Positions 36,169-44,459 of a DNA stretch of 64,000 nt are shown in pieces. The stretch comes from Actinoallomurus iriomotensis (GTDB lineage: Bacteria > Actinomycetota > Actinomycetes > Streptosporangiales > Streptosporangiaceae), in assembly GCF_030269445.1 (NCBI RefSeq), contig NZ_BSTJ01000006.1:529564-593563 (forward strand). The letters run 5' to 3'. Each line of letters begins with the position of its first letter. Position 1 is the stretch's first letter. Made by a program: the position numbers and the translations under genes. The notes under the pieces were generated by a model. The model searched no databases. It saw only the letters and a program-made list of their open reading frames with translations, and was not told where the DNA came from.

Positions 36169-36540
36169 TCACGGGCGGAGCCAGAGTCGGATCGAGGCGA
36201 CGGTGACGGCGCCGTGAAAGATGTAGCCACGCTTGTCGAACCTTGTGGCCAGAGCTTGGGCGTTCTTCAACGCGTTGATCGTCCGCTCACTTCGTTCCTT
36301 CGCCTGTAGATCGTCTTGTCGAAGCCGGCGGGTCGACCGCCTTTGCTGCCCCTTCGTTGGCGGTTGGTCCGCTGGTTCTTCGGTTCGGGGATGGAGTGCT
36401 TGATCTGGCGTCGTCGCAGGTAGCGGTTGCGATGCGCTTGCGCGAGCTTGTGTTCCAGCCGGGCGCGTTCGTCGCGGGTCTTGCGGAGGCGTTCGGGGAT
36501 CTTGTGTTTTGGTCTGAGCGACAACCGTTATTTTCGGCAT
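36169..36540 (-). mobile_element. Remnant of an IS5-family transposase (C-terminal part, frameshifted)
   Basis: One frame gives RNRYLRRRQIKHSIPEPK, RGSKGGRPAGFDKTIYRRRNEV; the adjacent frame then gives SERTINALKNAQALATRFDKRGYIFHGAVTVASIRLWLRP and a stop at 36169. Joined, these are the C-terminal third of an IS5-type DDE transposase. The R..NxxERxIxxLK..R.xATRYDKR region includes the final acidic catalytic residue. A frameshift near 36288 separates the halves, the N-terminus is gone, and no terminal inverted repeats were found. Confidence 0.8.
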
Positions 36541-36737
36541 AGTGGCGTTATCGCCAGGCAAAGCCTCGGATTCCGACTGCCTGACCGCCATCCATCCCAC
36601 TTTGTGCCGGTCGCACAATCGCAGCGGCGGCACTTTTCCCTGGCGGTTCAGTCAGCCTGCTGACGCTAACTTCACCGAAAGATCGTGTGCTCTACTAAAC
36701 GCACTCATCACACCATCCTGGGTAACAGGGGGCCAGT
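36541..36737. other. Intergenic region
   Basis: AT-richer than its surroundings around 36660–36735. No domain; it may hold the promoter of the following unknown gene. Confidence 0.35.
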
Positions 36738-37553
36738 ATGCCGTTAAAGCGCAACTCGGATCCAGTTGACCATGCCAGGTTGCTGAGTTCGCAGGGACTC
36801 GATCCAGCCACCGGCTTCATGCTCGACGTTGGAGACACCGGCCATCCTGACAACTTCGTCGCCCCGGCCTACCGTGTGGAGTCCACCCAGGCGAGCGGTC
36901 AGCACACGGCGAAGATAGTGATGGAACGACGTGCCGCCGAGGGTGACAACACCTCGATCTACCTACGAGCCGGGGTCTTCGAGACCAACTACGCTCTCTC
37001 GACCAAGATGTTGGCGGACGACCGCGCGGAGGGCGACGTCGCCTCTATCGGCAGCTACCTCACGGACTTCGCAAGCGACCGGACCAACCGGGTCTATCTC
37101 TACATGTCCGCCGATATGGCGGAGCGTAACCGGCGTGCTGAGGTAGAACACTGCCAGGACCTGATCTACGCCTACGAACAGACCCTCCTCGTGCTTGACG
37201 CCGCCTTGGTCTCGCTCGCCCCGGTCACCGCCGGGACCGAGGAGGCCGCCCGCAACCAGCTGCTGGCCAATCTGCAGGCCGCACTCCCACGAAACCGGGC
37301 CCACCTCGGGACCGACCCCGCCAGCTGGGTCAACGAGTACAGGCGGCTGCGTGACCTTACCCGGATGCGCGATCAGGGCTGGCACAGCTTCGGCGCCGAA
37401 CTCGTCGACGCCGGGACCGTACCAGGTCGCGACACTCCCACGTACCTGACAGGCGTGCGGCGCGACCCCCCAAGCTTCCCCGCCTACTATCTGGCCTTCA
37501 ACAGGGGCACCACCGAGATCGGCGTCCACGGAACCGCCGGACTGATCGTCTGA
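36738..37553 (+). CDS. Protein of unknown function (271 residues)
   Basis: ATG at 36738 is preceded by GGGGGCC. It has no signal peptide and no membrane helix, so it is probably cytoplasmic. The first 30 residues contain LLSSQGLDPATGFMLDVGDTG. A central part is mixed alpha/beta (YRVESTQASGQHTAKIVME, then TDFASDRTNRVYLYMSADMAERNRR). Residues 135–185 form a helical stretch, and the end is glycine-rich (YYLAFNRGTTEIGVHGTAG). I do not recognise the family. A repeat copy follows 78 bases later. Confidence 0.6.
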   Translation: MPLKRNSDPVDHARLLSSQGLDPATGFMLDVGDTGHPDNFVAPAYRVESTQASGQHTAKIVMERRAAEGDNTSIYLRAGVFETNYALSTKMLADDRAEGDVASIGSYLTDFASDRTNRVYLYMSADMAERNRRAEVEHCQDLIYAYEQTLLVLDAALVSLAPVTAGTEEAARNQLLANLQAALPRNRAHLGTDPASWVNEYRRLRDLTRMRDQGWHSFGAELVDAGTVPGRDTPTYLTGVRRDPPSFPAYYLAFNRGTTEIGVHGTAGLIV

Positions 37554-37630
37554 TCCGCCGGCTGCGCTGGTGGGTCGGCGGACTGATCCCGGAGCGGTCT
37601 CCGGCGTCCGGCTCGATGGCGATCCGTAGA

Positions 37631-37780
37631 TGTCAGGTCCACTCGTGCCGGACCGGGGGACGACCCCCGGAACCCCCGATGTGAGGGGCTCCGCCCCCCG
37701 GTCGGAGGAGGGCCACATTCGTTCGACGGCGTTGTTCGTCCACGGTTCGTGAGAGCGGTGGGGAACAGCGCCGTCGTTTT
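37631..37780. repeat. Hairpin-rich island repeat, copy 4 (5' part shortened)
   Basis: Begins at TGTCAGGTCCACTCG and keeps GGGGACGACCCCCGG, GAGGGGCTCCGCCCCCC, GACGGCGTTGTTCGTCC, GAGAGCGGTGGGGAACAG and CGCCGTCGTTTTG. The first 20 bases and the GTCGGCGACTTTGTCGCC hairpin of full copies are absent. It is followed by the lipoprotein gene. Confidence 0.8.
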
Positions 37781-37850
37781 GTTTCTGCTGGTAGTCGCGA
37801 GGGTGATGCGGCGTCGACAACCTCTTATATCGGCCAGCCGTCTTATCCAG

Positions 37851-38195
37851 GTGAGAACAGCGATGTTCGGCTTCGGCCTGGCCCTTTTCGTCGTGTTGGG
37901 CGCCTCCGCCTGTGGAGGTGACGGCGGGGAGAAGGCTGCTGAGAACACGCCTCCGACCACGACCGCACCCCGGACGAGCGCCGCGACCGGTCCGTCCGCC
38001 GACGAGAAGGTCGTCTATCACGACGCGCTCGCGGGCAACGACGTGACGATGAAGACCTTCCCCACGATCATCGGCGCGATGCCCGCCAAGCTGACCTGCG
38101 AAGATATCCTCAGGGGCGGCAAAGTGCTGGGCAACACGTACCCGAACGGTGAGGACTTCTTCCTGCGGAGCTGCAAGCAGGTGCCACGGAAGTAG
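37851..38195 (+). CDS. Small predicted lipoprotein, intact copy
   Basis: 114 residues from GTG at 37851, which adds the basic MRTAM before the hydrophobic core; ATG at 37863 would give a weak signal peptide. The lipobox is GASAC at about residue 20. A charged, Thr/Pro-rich linker follows, then a compact domain with two cysteines (LTCEDI and RSCKQV) that may form a disulfide. The layout resembles small surface lipoproteins of unknown role. A broken duplicate lies 2.6 kb upstream. Confidence 0.65.
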   Translation: MRTAMFGFGLALFVVLGASACGGDGGEKAAENTPPTTTAPRTSAATGPSADEKVVYHDALAGNDVTMKTFPTIIGAMPAKLTCEDILRGGKVLGNTYPNGEDFFLRSCKQVPRK

Positions 38196-38352
38196 CGCGA
38201 GAACCCGGCGACCGTGCCAGAGGTACCCGCGACGTCCCTGAGCGCCGCGTGATCGCCGGGCGTGGACCGCCTACGACGCCGTCGCCCTTTGATGGGCGGA
38301 TTTTCCGTCCGTAGCCCGACGTGCGGGGGCGCGCACTGATTGGATCATCGGT

Positions 38353-38994
38353 ATGCAGATGGTGGAACGGCCGTGGGGTGTGGCCGCCTACGGCGCGGCG
38401 AGCGTGAAGGCGATGCCCGACCTGGTGCGGGCCAGGTTCAAGGTGATCCGGGTGGAGCAGACGCCGTCTGAGGCGTTCGCGGCGGCCAGCGACGCGGTGC
38501 ACGCGGTGCGGCAGACGCTGCGGCGGCACGAGGTATCGGACGCGGCCGTTGAGCGGTCACGGCTTGACCTGAAGAGTTCGTGGAGTTACGGCGGGTCGGA
38601 ACGTAAGTTCATCGGGTACCAGTGTCAGGCGTCGTTCGCCGTCGAGTCCGGTGATCTCGATGATGTCCAGCCTTTGCTCGTCGATCTGGTCGCCGCCGGC
38701 GCCAACGAGATCGAGGCGGTCGACTTCGACGTGACGGGCAAGGGGGAGTTGCGAGCGGAGGCCCGCCGGCAGGCGGTCGGCGCGGCGCGGCGCAAGGCCG
38801 AGCTGTACGCCGAGGCCGCCGGGGTGCGGCTGGGGGCCGTTTTGCACATTGACGACGTCGACCCTGAGCAGGTCGGGTTCGAACGCTATCGCGGGCACGG
38901 CTCGAGCGGCGAGGCGTCTCCTCAGGATCTGGCCCCTGGCCATGTCGTGGTATCCGCCGCGGTCATCCTGGGATTCTCGATCAACCACGACTGA
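38353..38994 (+). CDS. SIMPL-domain (DUF541) protein
   Basis: 213 residues from ATG at 38353 (ATG at 38359 possible). The SIMPL/DUF541 pattern is clear: GAASVKAMPDLVRARFKVI, then RRHEVSDAAVERSRLDLKSSW, then ARRQAVGAARRKAELYAEAAGVRLGAVLHIDD, with the usual length. Members are found in the periplasm of Gram-negatives and loosely linked to kinase pathways and oxidative stress. This one lacks a signal peptide and is probably cytoplasmic. It stands alone. Confidence 0.8.
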   Translation: MQMVERPWGVAAYGAASVKAMPDLVRARFKVIRVEQTPSEAFAAASDAVHAVRQTLRRHEVSDAAVERSRLDLKSSWSYGGSERKFIGYQCQASFAVESGDLDDVQPLLVDLVAAGANEIEAVDFDVTGKGELRAEARRQAVGAARRKAELYAEAAGVRLGAVLHIDDVDPEQVGFERYRGHGSSGEASPQDLAPGHVVVSAAVILGFSINHD

Positions 38995-39082
38995 CCCTGA
39001 GGTTCGTGCAGATCGGGTCGGCAAAAGCGTGGCTTTGAGCAGCCGCCGTCGATCTGACGCGTACCCGGTATCTGGGCCGCGA

Positions 39083-39805
39083 TCATCGTGGCGGCGTTTC
39101 GGTTCTGCGGCGGTAGGCGGTCATCGTGCTGTGCGTGTGCCGCCAGGTGATGTGGTGGATGCTGGAACCGATCGGCGTCCATTCTCGGGTGAGAAGCCGG
39201 AAGAAGCCGTCATCGGCACAGCGGCCGCCCGCGACTTGCCCGATGTAGATCAGTAGGTCGCCTGTGTAGGCGCGGAGGGCGTTGTTCGCCCACGGGTCGC
39301 CGTGAGATGGCCAGCACAGCAGCAGCGCCCGGTCGGGATGGTGCCGGGCGGCGGTGGGACCGTCTCGCCGGATGACGGAGTATTCGGTGCCGTCGGTGAA
39401 TGTGTTGGTGGAAGAGCTGACGGGCTCGTAGGCGATGGCGTCGATACCGGCTTGTTCTGCTTGCCACGCCCAGTAGCCCGAGCCCGCACCGATCTCGACC
39501 AGGCCACGACCGGCCAGGACCTGGGTGAGCCAGACGATGTCGCCCGGTGAGGGGATCGCCCATGAGTAGCGCTTGGTCAGCAGGTGATGCCCGACGGGGA
39601 GTCCGCGGGCGAAACCATCAGGACAGATACTCTCTCCGGCTACGTGCACCGACGGTAGCTGCCGGACGATTTCCCAGTACGGGTTGTCCACACCGAAGGG
39701 GGTGACCTGGTCGTAGGCGCTGTCGGCGATCCGGAAGGCTGTCGTGAGGCCGGATCGTCGTGCCCACCATTGGTGGATCTCGGCGAGCTCTGCTGACACC
39801 GTCAC
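39083..39805 (-). CDS. Class I SAM-dependent methyltransferase-like protein
   Basis: 240 residues from ATG at 39805. A Rossmann-type motif I (GLVEIGAGSGYWAWQAEQAG near residues 100–119) is followed by the acidic strand-2 position in IDAIAYEP. ALLLCWPSHGDPWANNALR gives the usual strand 4 region. The N-terminal 90 residues are an uncommon extension (HQWWARRSGL, then NPYWEIVRQLPSV). The substrate is unknown; similar proteins are annotated only as hypothetical or methyltransferase-like. Confidence 0.6.
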   Translation of the reverse strand: MTVSAELAEIHQWWARRSGLTTAFRIADSAYDQVTPFGVDNPYWEIVRQLPSVHVAGESICPDGFARGLPVGHHLLTKRYSWAIPSPGDIVWLTQVLAGRGLVEIGAGSGYWAWQAEQAGIDAIAYEPVSSSTNTFTDGTEYSVIRRDGPTAARHHPDRALLLCWPSHGDPWANNALRAYTGDLLIYIGQVAGGRCADDGFFRLLTREWTPIGSSIHHITWRHTHSTMTAYRRRTETPPR

Positions 39806-39930
39806 CGTGACCTCCTTGGCAGGCTCATGCCGAATAGCCGATATTCACCGTGGCTGAACACGTGCGTCGCGACGTCGCGTAGAGGTCCGCGCGGCCTTGT
39901 CGTGCAGCGGCGACCGGTTGCCGCCAAGCC

Positions 39931-40617
39931 TTACGCGGTCTTCTGCGGTTTGGTCGTTGGGCGTGGCGGGGTCGGTGGCTGGGTGACGGGGTGGCCGTAG
40001 AGGGTTGAAGTCCACGCATTGGTGAGGATGTCGACGAGGACCTCTTCGTTGTCGAAGGGAGGGACTTTGGCTGCGGCGAGGTAGTAGAGCCGTTCTCCCA
40101 TCCAGGTCAGCGAGGCGGCCACGGCGTGTATGTCCACATCGCAGAGTCGTTGGCAGGCATGGGGGTCCGATCGGATGCGTGCCGTGGCGGCGTCGGTGAA
40201 GAGGTTCATCTGTTCGAGCCACAGGGCTCGTAGGTCCTCGTCCGAGCCCCAGTTCTCCACGATCGCCATGAGAACGCCTGCGTTGGCCTGCCACAGACGG
40301 GCGCCGTCCTGCACGCCTGCCCGAAGCGCGGTGACCGGGTCCTGTTTCCCGTCGATCCAGGGTTGCGCCGCCTGTTGGCCCTGCGACACGGCCTCGCGCA
40401 CAAGGTCGCCCAACACGGCCTGTTTGCTCGGGAAGTAGAAGTAGAAGCTGGCCCTGGAGACCTCGGCGGCGGTCAGAATGTCGGCCACGCTGAGGGTGTC
40501 GAAGCGGCGCTGCCGCAGCAACTCGCGCGTCGCGGACAAGATCCGCTCCCGTAGTTCGGCGGAACCCGGTGCCGCGCCGGATCGACGGGCGGAGCGCGCG
40601 GTGCGCTTGGAAGGCAT
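39931..40617 (-). CDS. TetR-family regulator, EthR-like
   Basis: 228 residues from ATG at 40617. The helix-turn-helix lies at about residues 22–66 (RERILSATRELLRQRRFDTL, then SVADILTAAEVSRASFYFYF). The C-terminal domain has the long tryptophan-containing helices of the EthR branch. It is transcribed away from the VOC and aldo/keto reductase genes, and the 75-base gap holds a perfect inverted repeat, so it almost certainly represses both sides. Confidence 0.85.
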   Translation of the reverse strand: MPSKRTARSARRSGAAPGSAELRERILSATRELLRQRRFDTLSVADILTAAEVSRASFYFYFPSKQAVLGDLVREAVSQGQQAAQPWIDGKQDPVTALRAGVQDGARLWQANAGVLMAIVENWGSDEDLRALWLEQMNLFTDAATARIRSDPHACQRLCDVDIHAVAASLTWMGERLYYLAAAKVPPFDNEEVLVDILTNAWTSTLYGHPVTQPPTPPRPTTKPQKTA

Positions 40618-40649
40618 GCGAACCAGGATACGACCGTCTGTACGGACAT

Positions 40650-40676
40650 GTTGTATGGACTGTCTGTCCATACAAC
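40650..40676. promoter_or_regulatory. Operator with perfect 11-bp inverted repeat in the TetR/VOC gap
   Basis: GTTGTATGGAC (40650–40660) and GTCCATACAAC (40666–40676) are exact inverses with a 5-base spacer. Further related half-sites flank it (TGTACGGACA at 40640–40649 and TGTATGGTCC at 40679–40688), suggesting cooperative binding of more than one TetR dimer. Confidence 0.8.
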
Positions 40677-40691
40677 GTGTATGGTCCGATC

Positions 40692-41138
40692 ATGACGCAG
40701 ATAGAGATCCATTTGATCGTCACCGACCCGGACCGAGCCGCCACCTGGTACGCCGAGGCTTTGGGTGCACAAGAGACGAACCGCATCACGCTTCCCGACG
40801 GCCGTACGCTGACCGTGGACCTCCGGCTCGGCGACACGGTCCTGGCGGTAGCCGGTGAAATGCCCGCCCGGGGCATGCGTGCGCCCGCCGGCCTCGGTGG
40901 CACCTCCGCCGCCCTGCACCTGCGGGTCCCGGACGCGGACGCGGCCTGGGCGCGGGCGCTGCAGGCGGGAGCCACGGTATTCGAGCCGGTGCACGATGCC
41001 TTCTGGGGTGACCGCACCGGTCAGCTACTGGATCCGTTCGGGCATCGCTGGGCGCTGGACGAGCATGTACGAGACGTCTCGCACGATGAGATCGTCTCCC
41101 GGGCCGCAGAGCTGTTCAGCGGATCGGCGACGGCATGA
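40692..41138 (+). CDS. VOC-superfamily (glyoxalase/bleomycin-resistance-like) protein
   Basis: 148 residues from ATG at 40692. It has the paired beta-alpha-beta-beta-beta module: IEIHLIVTDPDRAATWYAEALGA in the first half, then ALHLRVPDADAAWARALQAGATVFEPVHDAFWGDRTGQLLDPFGHRWAL in the second. It keeps potential metal ligands (H in EIHLIV, H in ALHLRV, E in VFEP or D in LLDPFG). Its stop overlaps the aldo/keto reductase start (ATGA). It is likely induced by the same ligand as its partner through the divergent TetR. Confidence 0.85.
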   Translation: MTQIEIHLIVTDPDRAATWYAEALGAQETNRITLPDGRTLTVDLRLGDTVLAVAGEMPARGMRAPAGLGGTSAALHLRVPDADAAWARALQAGATVFEPVHDAFWGDRTGQLLDPFGHRWALDEHVRDVSHDEIVSRAAELFSGSATA

Positions 41139-42163
41139 GGTACCGCACCTTGGGCACGAGCGGGCTGCGAGTCTCTGACCTGATCCTGGGCGCGATGACT
41201 TTCGGCGAACAGGGTGGGGTCGGCGCGCCGCTTCCGGAGTGCCGGCGAATGCTGGACCTGTACGCCGAGGTCGGCGGTAACGTGATCGACACCGCGATCA
41301 ACTACCGTGCCGGGGCCAGCGAGGAGTTCCTCGGCGAGTTGTTGAAAGGTCGGCGAGAGTCGTTCGTGCTCGGCACGAAGTACACCGTGTCCCGCGACCG
41401 CGCCGACCCCAACGCCGCTGGAAATCACCGTAAGAACCTGCGGGCGTCGCTGGAGACGAGCCTGCGGCGGCTGCGCACGGACTACGTGGACCTGTACTGG
41501 GTGCACATGTGGGACCGTGCCACGCCGATCGAGGAGACGATGCGCGCGCTGGATGACGCGGTGCAGGCGGGCAAGGTGCTGTATGTGGGGATCTCCGACG
41601 CCCCCGCGTGGATCGTGGCCCGCGCCAACACGCTGGCGCAGTGGCACGGCTGGAGCCCGTTCATCGGCCTGCAGGTTCCCTACAGCCTGCTGAAGCGCGA
41701 CATCGAGCGTGAACTGCTGCCGATGGCCGAGTCCCTCGGACTGGGCGTCACCGCGTGGAGCCCGCTGGCCGGCGGGGTGCTGTCCGGCAAGTACACCCGC
41801 CCGGACGGGCCCACGGCCGGTGGCCGGCTGGCCGCAGAGTCCGTCGCGGCTCACGACCATGCCGTCGCCCGAGTCGTCCAGGAGGTCGCCGACGACCTCG
41901 GTGCCACGGCTTCACAGGTGGCGATCGCCTGGACGATGAGCCGCTCCCGCGCCATCCGCCCGATCATCGGCGCACGCCACCTCGACCAACTCCGCGACAA
42001 TCTCGCCGCCATCGACCTCACCCTCCCACCCGAAAGCATCACCCGCCTGGAGCAGGCCACCGACTTCACGCTCGGATTCCCGAGCGACTTCATCACCCAG
42101 ACCACGTCATGGGTCTTCGGTTCGGCGTTCATCGAGCCACGTCCGGCCACGACCACGCAATGA
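41135..42163 (+). CDS. Aldo/keto reductase
   Basis: 342 residues; ATG at 41135 overlaps the stop of the VOC gene, so both are translationally coupled. The catalytic tetrad is visible: D and Y in VIDTAINYRAG (near residues 50–60), K in VLGTKYTVS, and H in LYWVHMWD near residue 128. The NADPH site follows in RAIRPIIGARHLDQLRDNLAA near residue 270. It reduces aldehydes or ketones; the substrate is unknown. With the VOC protein it would fit removal of reactive carbonyls. Confidence 0.92.
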   Translation: MRYRTLGTSGLRVSDLILGAMTFGEQGGVGAPLPECRRMLDLYAEVGGNVIDTAINYRAGASEEFLGELLKGRRESFVLGTKYTVSRDRADPNAAGNHRKNLRASLETSLRRLRTDYVDLYWVHMWDRATPIEETMRALDDAVQAGKVLYVGISDAPAWIVARANTLAQWHGWSPFIGLQVPYSLLKRDIERELLPMAESLGLGVTAWSPLAGGVLSGKYTRPDGPTAGGRLAAESVAAHDHAVARVVQEVADDLGATASQVAIAWTMSRSRAIRPIIGARHLDQLRDNLAAIDLTLPPESITRLEQATDFTLGFPSDFITQTTSWVFGSAFIEPRPATTTQ

Positions 42164-42181
42164 GGGAAGGACTTACTCGGA

Positions 42182-43483
42182 TCAGAGTGCCGAGGGGGCG
42201 GGCTTTCGGTGCATGCGGTAGTGGAGCACGAGGAACGGGATCCCGAAGACCCAGAAGGAGTGCTCGGCCCGCAATTCGTCATCTCTCACATAGACGTCGA
42301 GCTGCTCCGCGAAGCCGTGGACCGCCATGGCGGTGAGGTCTCTGGTGTCCGGGTCGACGTAGGTCAGGTAGTGACCGGGCTGGTCGAGGTCGCTGCGGCT
42401 GGTCAGAACCAGGCCGCCACCGGGGCGAGCGCGCGGCAGAAGGGTCGCGGTGAAACTGGCCTGGGGGATCGGGAAGCCGACACTGACATACCCGCGACCC
42501 TCGTGGCGGTAAGTGGTGTAGATGCCCACATAGATCGGCTCGTCATTGTCGGCGAAGGACCGGATCCAGCCACGGATCGCCACGTCGTCGTCCTGCTCGG
42601 GAGTAATGGTGTCGATACGGCCCCGGACACCGCGTAGTGCCTCTCGCTGGTTCATCGGCACGCTGGCCTGACCGAGAGGGCGGGCGATCAGCGTCCGGTA
42701 CACCAGGTACCCCGGACGCACCCACAGCCGCCACTGCGGGACGATGTCGAGCGTGAACCGTGTCGTGTGCTCGTAGAACTCCCGGACACGCGGATCAACC
42801 CGCGCTGGATCAAAGTCCGGGCCGCGCAGCTGATCGAGGGAGGCGACGATACCGACGTCGGTTGCGTCTTCGACGTATGTGCCGCCCAGCACCCTGGCCA
42901 ACTCGCGGACATAGCCGGTGCCGACGTACCTGGTCCGAGCTTCCAGCGGCACGACGAAGGGGAGCTCTTCTGGGCGGACCCGCTCGGCCAGCAGGCTCAC
43001 CTGCGGGTCCCGGAACAGCAACGACGACAACACCCGGAAGGCGACCGCCGTGGTGCTCGCCACCACCGGCGCCGGCGCGGACCGCTGCCGAGCCGAGAAC
43101 CCCAAGCCGACCGCGGCGCCGACCAGCGGCCCCAACCCCACCTTCTGCGGCCGCAGTCCCATCGCGCCGACGGCGGTGCCGGTCACCGTTCCCACAGCGA
43201 CCGGTCCAGCGCCGGTGAGGCGTCCGGCCGCCCAGCCGAGCGGAGCGGCCAGTGCACCGCTGGCGGCGATGCGCGCCCAAAGCGCTGGGATCTGGCCAGG
43301 ACGTTGCCGTGCCCGGGCCACTGCCTCCGCGGCCCCCAGACCGATGGCGCCGACCGTCGCGCCTACGAGGGCCGCCTTCACACCCCGGTGACCGGCCAAC
43401 GCCGCACCGGCCAGACCACCGATGGCACTTGCAAAGCTGATCTGCTGTATCCGGCCGGGCCCCGACGGATGATCCTCTACCAC
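42182..43483 (-). CDS. Protein of unknown function with glycine-rich membrane N-terminus
   Basis: 433 residues from GTG at 43483. Residues 12–130 form several hydrophobic, glycine/alanine-rich helices with GxxxG spacing ([41 protein letters not shown]). The rest, from about residue 150, is soluble. It contains [75 protein letters not shown] and a short C-terminal hydrophobic piece ([16 protein letters not shown]). It looks conserved and intact, but I do not recognise a named family. It is convergent with the aldo/keto reductase gene. Confidence 0.6.
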   Translation of the reverse strand: MVEDHPSGPGRIQQISFASAIGGLAGAALAGHRGVKAALVGATVGAIGLGAAEAVARARQRPGQIPALWARIAASGALAAPLGWAAGRLTGAGPVAVGTVTGTAVGAMGLRPQKVGLGPLVGAAVGLGFSARQRSAPAPVVASTTAVAFRVLSSLLFRDPQVSLLAERVRPEELPFVVPLEARTRYVGTGYVRELARVLGGTYVEDATDVGIVASLDQLRGPDFDPARVDPRVREFYEHTTRFTLDIVPQWRLWVRPGYLVYRTLIARPLGQASVPMNQREALRGVRGRIDTITPEQDDDVAIRGWIRSFADNDEPIYVGIYTTYRHEGRGYVSVGFPIPQASFTATLLPRARPGGGLVLTSRSDLDQPGHYLTYVDPDTRDLTAMAVHGFAEQLDVYVRDDELRAEHSFWVFGIPFLVLHYRMHRKPAPSAL

Positions 43484-43532
43484 TCCTAGAACCTACTCTC
43501 AGAAGAGGGCATTGCCGCCTGGGGGTCTTCAA

Positions 43533-43643
43533 CGAGCGAGTCGAGCGTCGCTCGTAGCGCCGTGACCTTCTGGCCTGTGTCCGAGTAAGCGACAGTCAGG
43601 TCCACTCGCGCTGGCCCGTTTCTGCTGGCAGTGGTCGCAAAAC
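43533..43643. repeat. Hairpin-rich island repeat, copy 5 (internally deleted)
   Basis: Starts with GAGTCGAGCGTCGCTCGTAG, then TGTGTCCGAGTAAGCGACAG and TCAGGTCCACTCGCG, and jumps directly to the repeat's outer 3' end (GTTTCTGCTGGCAGTGGTCGC, as in copy 4 after its core). The central hairpins are missing. A further 5'-end piece (GTTCGTGTTCGAGGTAGTCGG) is seen at 44369–44389. Confidence 0.65.
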
Positions 43644-43754
43644 GATATGAATGTGGGTCCGGGCGTATGTGGGATGGCCCTCTATAATCACCGCGCCGAC
43701 GTTTGGGGGCACCGTTTCAGGTACCGCCGCGCGCCGATCCTAGGAGGGCGTGAG

Positions 43755-44105
43755 ATGCCGCCGTGGTGGTTGATCCTGATATGGCTCATCATCGTGCCGA
43801 TGTCCCTCGTCATGTTGGTAAAGCCGCAGAGGCTGTGGAGCCGACCGGCTCTCGCATGGGCGCGAGATCACCCGGATGACCAGTACACGCGGGGGTGGGA
43901 CGCCGCCGGGGTGCTGCGCGCCGTCACGGGACTGTTGATCGTCGGTATCAGCACGGTCGTCTGGTTGCAGCGTGCGCACGCCACGGCGCGGCCGCGCCTT
44001 CCCGGCACCGACTCCACGGAGAAGGTGACCGCACACCCGGGGCCGCCCCTTTCGTCGCGATCGCTCCTGACATGTATGCCCGCCACGGCAAGGGGCTGCG
44101 CGTAG
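43755..44105 (+). CDS. Small membrane protein (DUF6199-like)
   Basis: 116 residues from ATG at 43755, behind AGGAGGGCG. Two transmembrane helices (WWLILIWLIIVPMSLVML and AVTGLLIVGISTVVWL) flank a loop with KPQRLWSRPALAWARDHPDD, close to small actinobacterial proteins of the DUF6199 kind. The last 40 residues are low-complexity and may be the result of a frameshift into the next fragment. Confidence 0.5.
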   Translation: MPPWWLILIWLIIVPMSLVMLVKPQRLWSRPALAWARDHPDDQYTRGWDAAGVLRAVTGLLIVGISTVVWLQRAHATARPRLPGTDSTEKVTAHPGPPLSSRSLLTCMPATARGCA

Positions 44106-44362
44106 TTTGGCGATCATGGGCCGAGCGTCTCAACTGCCGACTCGACCACATGCAGGTGAACGAGTCCTCCTCGCGGGTTACGGTCATCGTCTACGAGGCC
44201 GGCGTCGAATGCGCGAAGAGGCACGACGCCTACGGCGCGTTCGGCCCCTTCACCACGCGATACACCGACGTCGCTCTGCGTTCGCCGCTCAGGGACCGCG
44301 ACGTCGCGAACGCCGATGGCGCGGTGGTACCGCCGCTCCCGAAGAAGAGAGCGGCACCGTGA
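44072..44362 (+). pseudogene. C-terminal fragment of a small secreted-type protein
   Basis: The frame from about 44072 to 44362 contains RLNCRLDHMQVNESSSRVTV, IVYEAGVECAKRHDAYG and ALRSPLRDRDVANADG. This pattern (SRVTVTVYE..., C, then VxLxxPLGDRxVxDA) is common at the C-terminus of small actinobacterial lipoproteins. No signal peptide or ribosome site precedes it, and it overlaps the end of the upstream membrane-protein frame. It is probably the 3' part of a lost gene. Confidence 0.4.
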
Positions 44363-44459
44363 GCTGATCGTTCGTGTTCGAGGTAGTCGGTGTACTGGGA
44401 GGTGTTCGTCATCGCGGACGGCTCCAAATCCACGTTTTTACCGGTGCCTGCGCGGGTTC

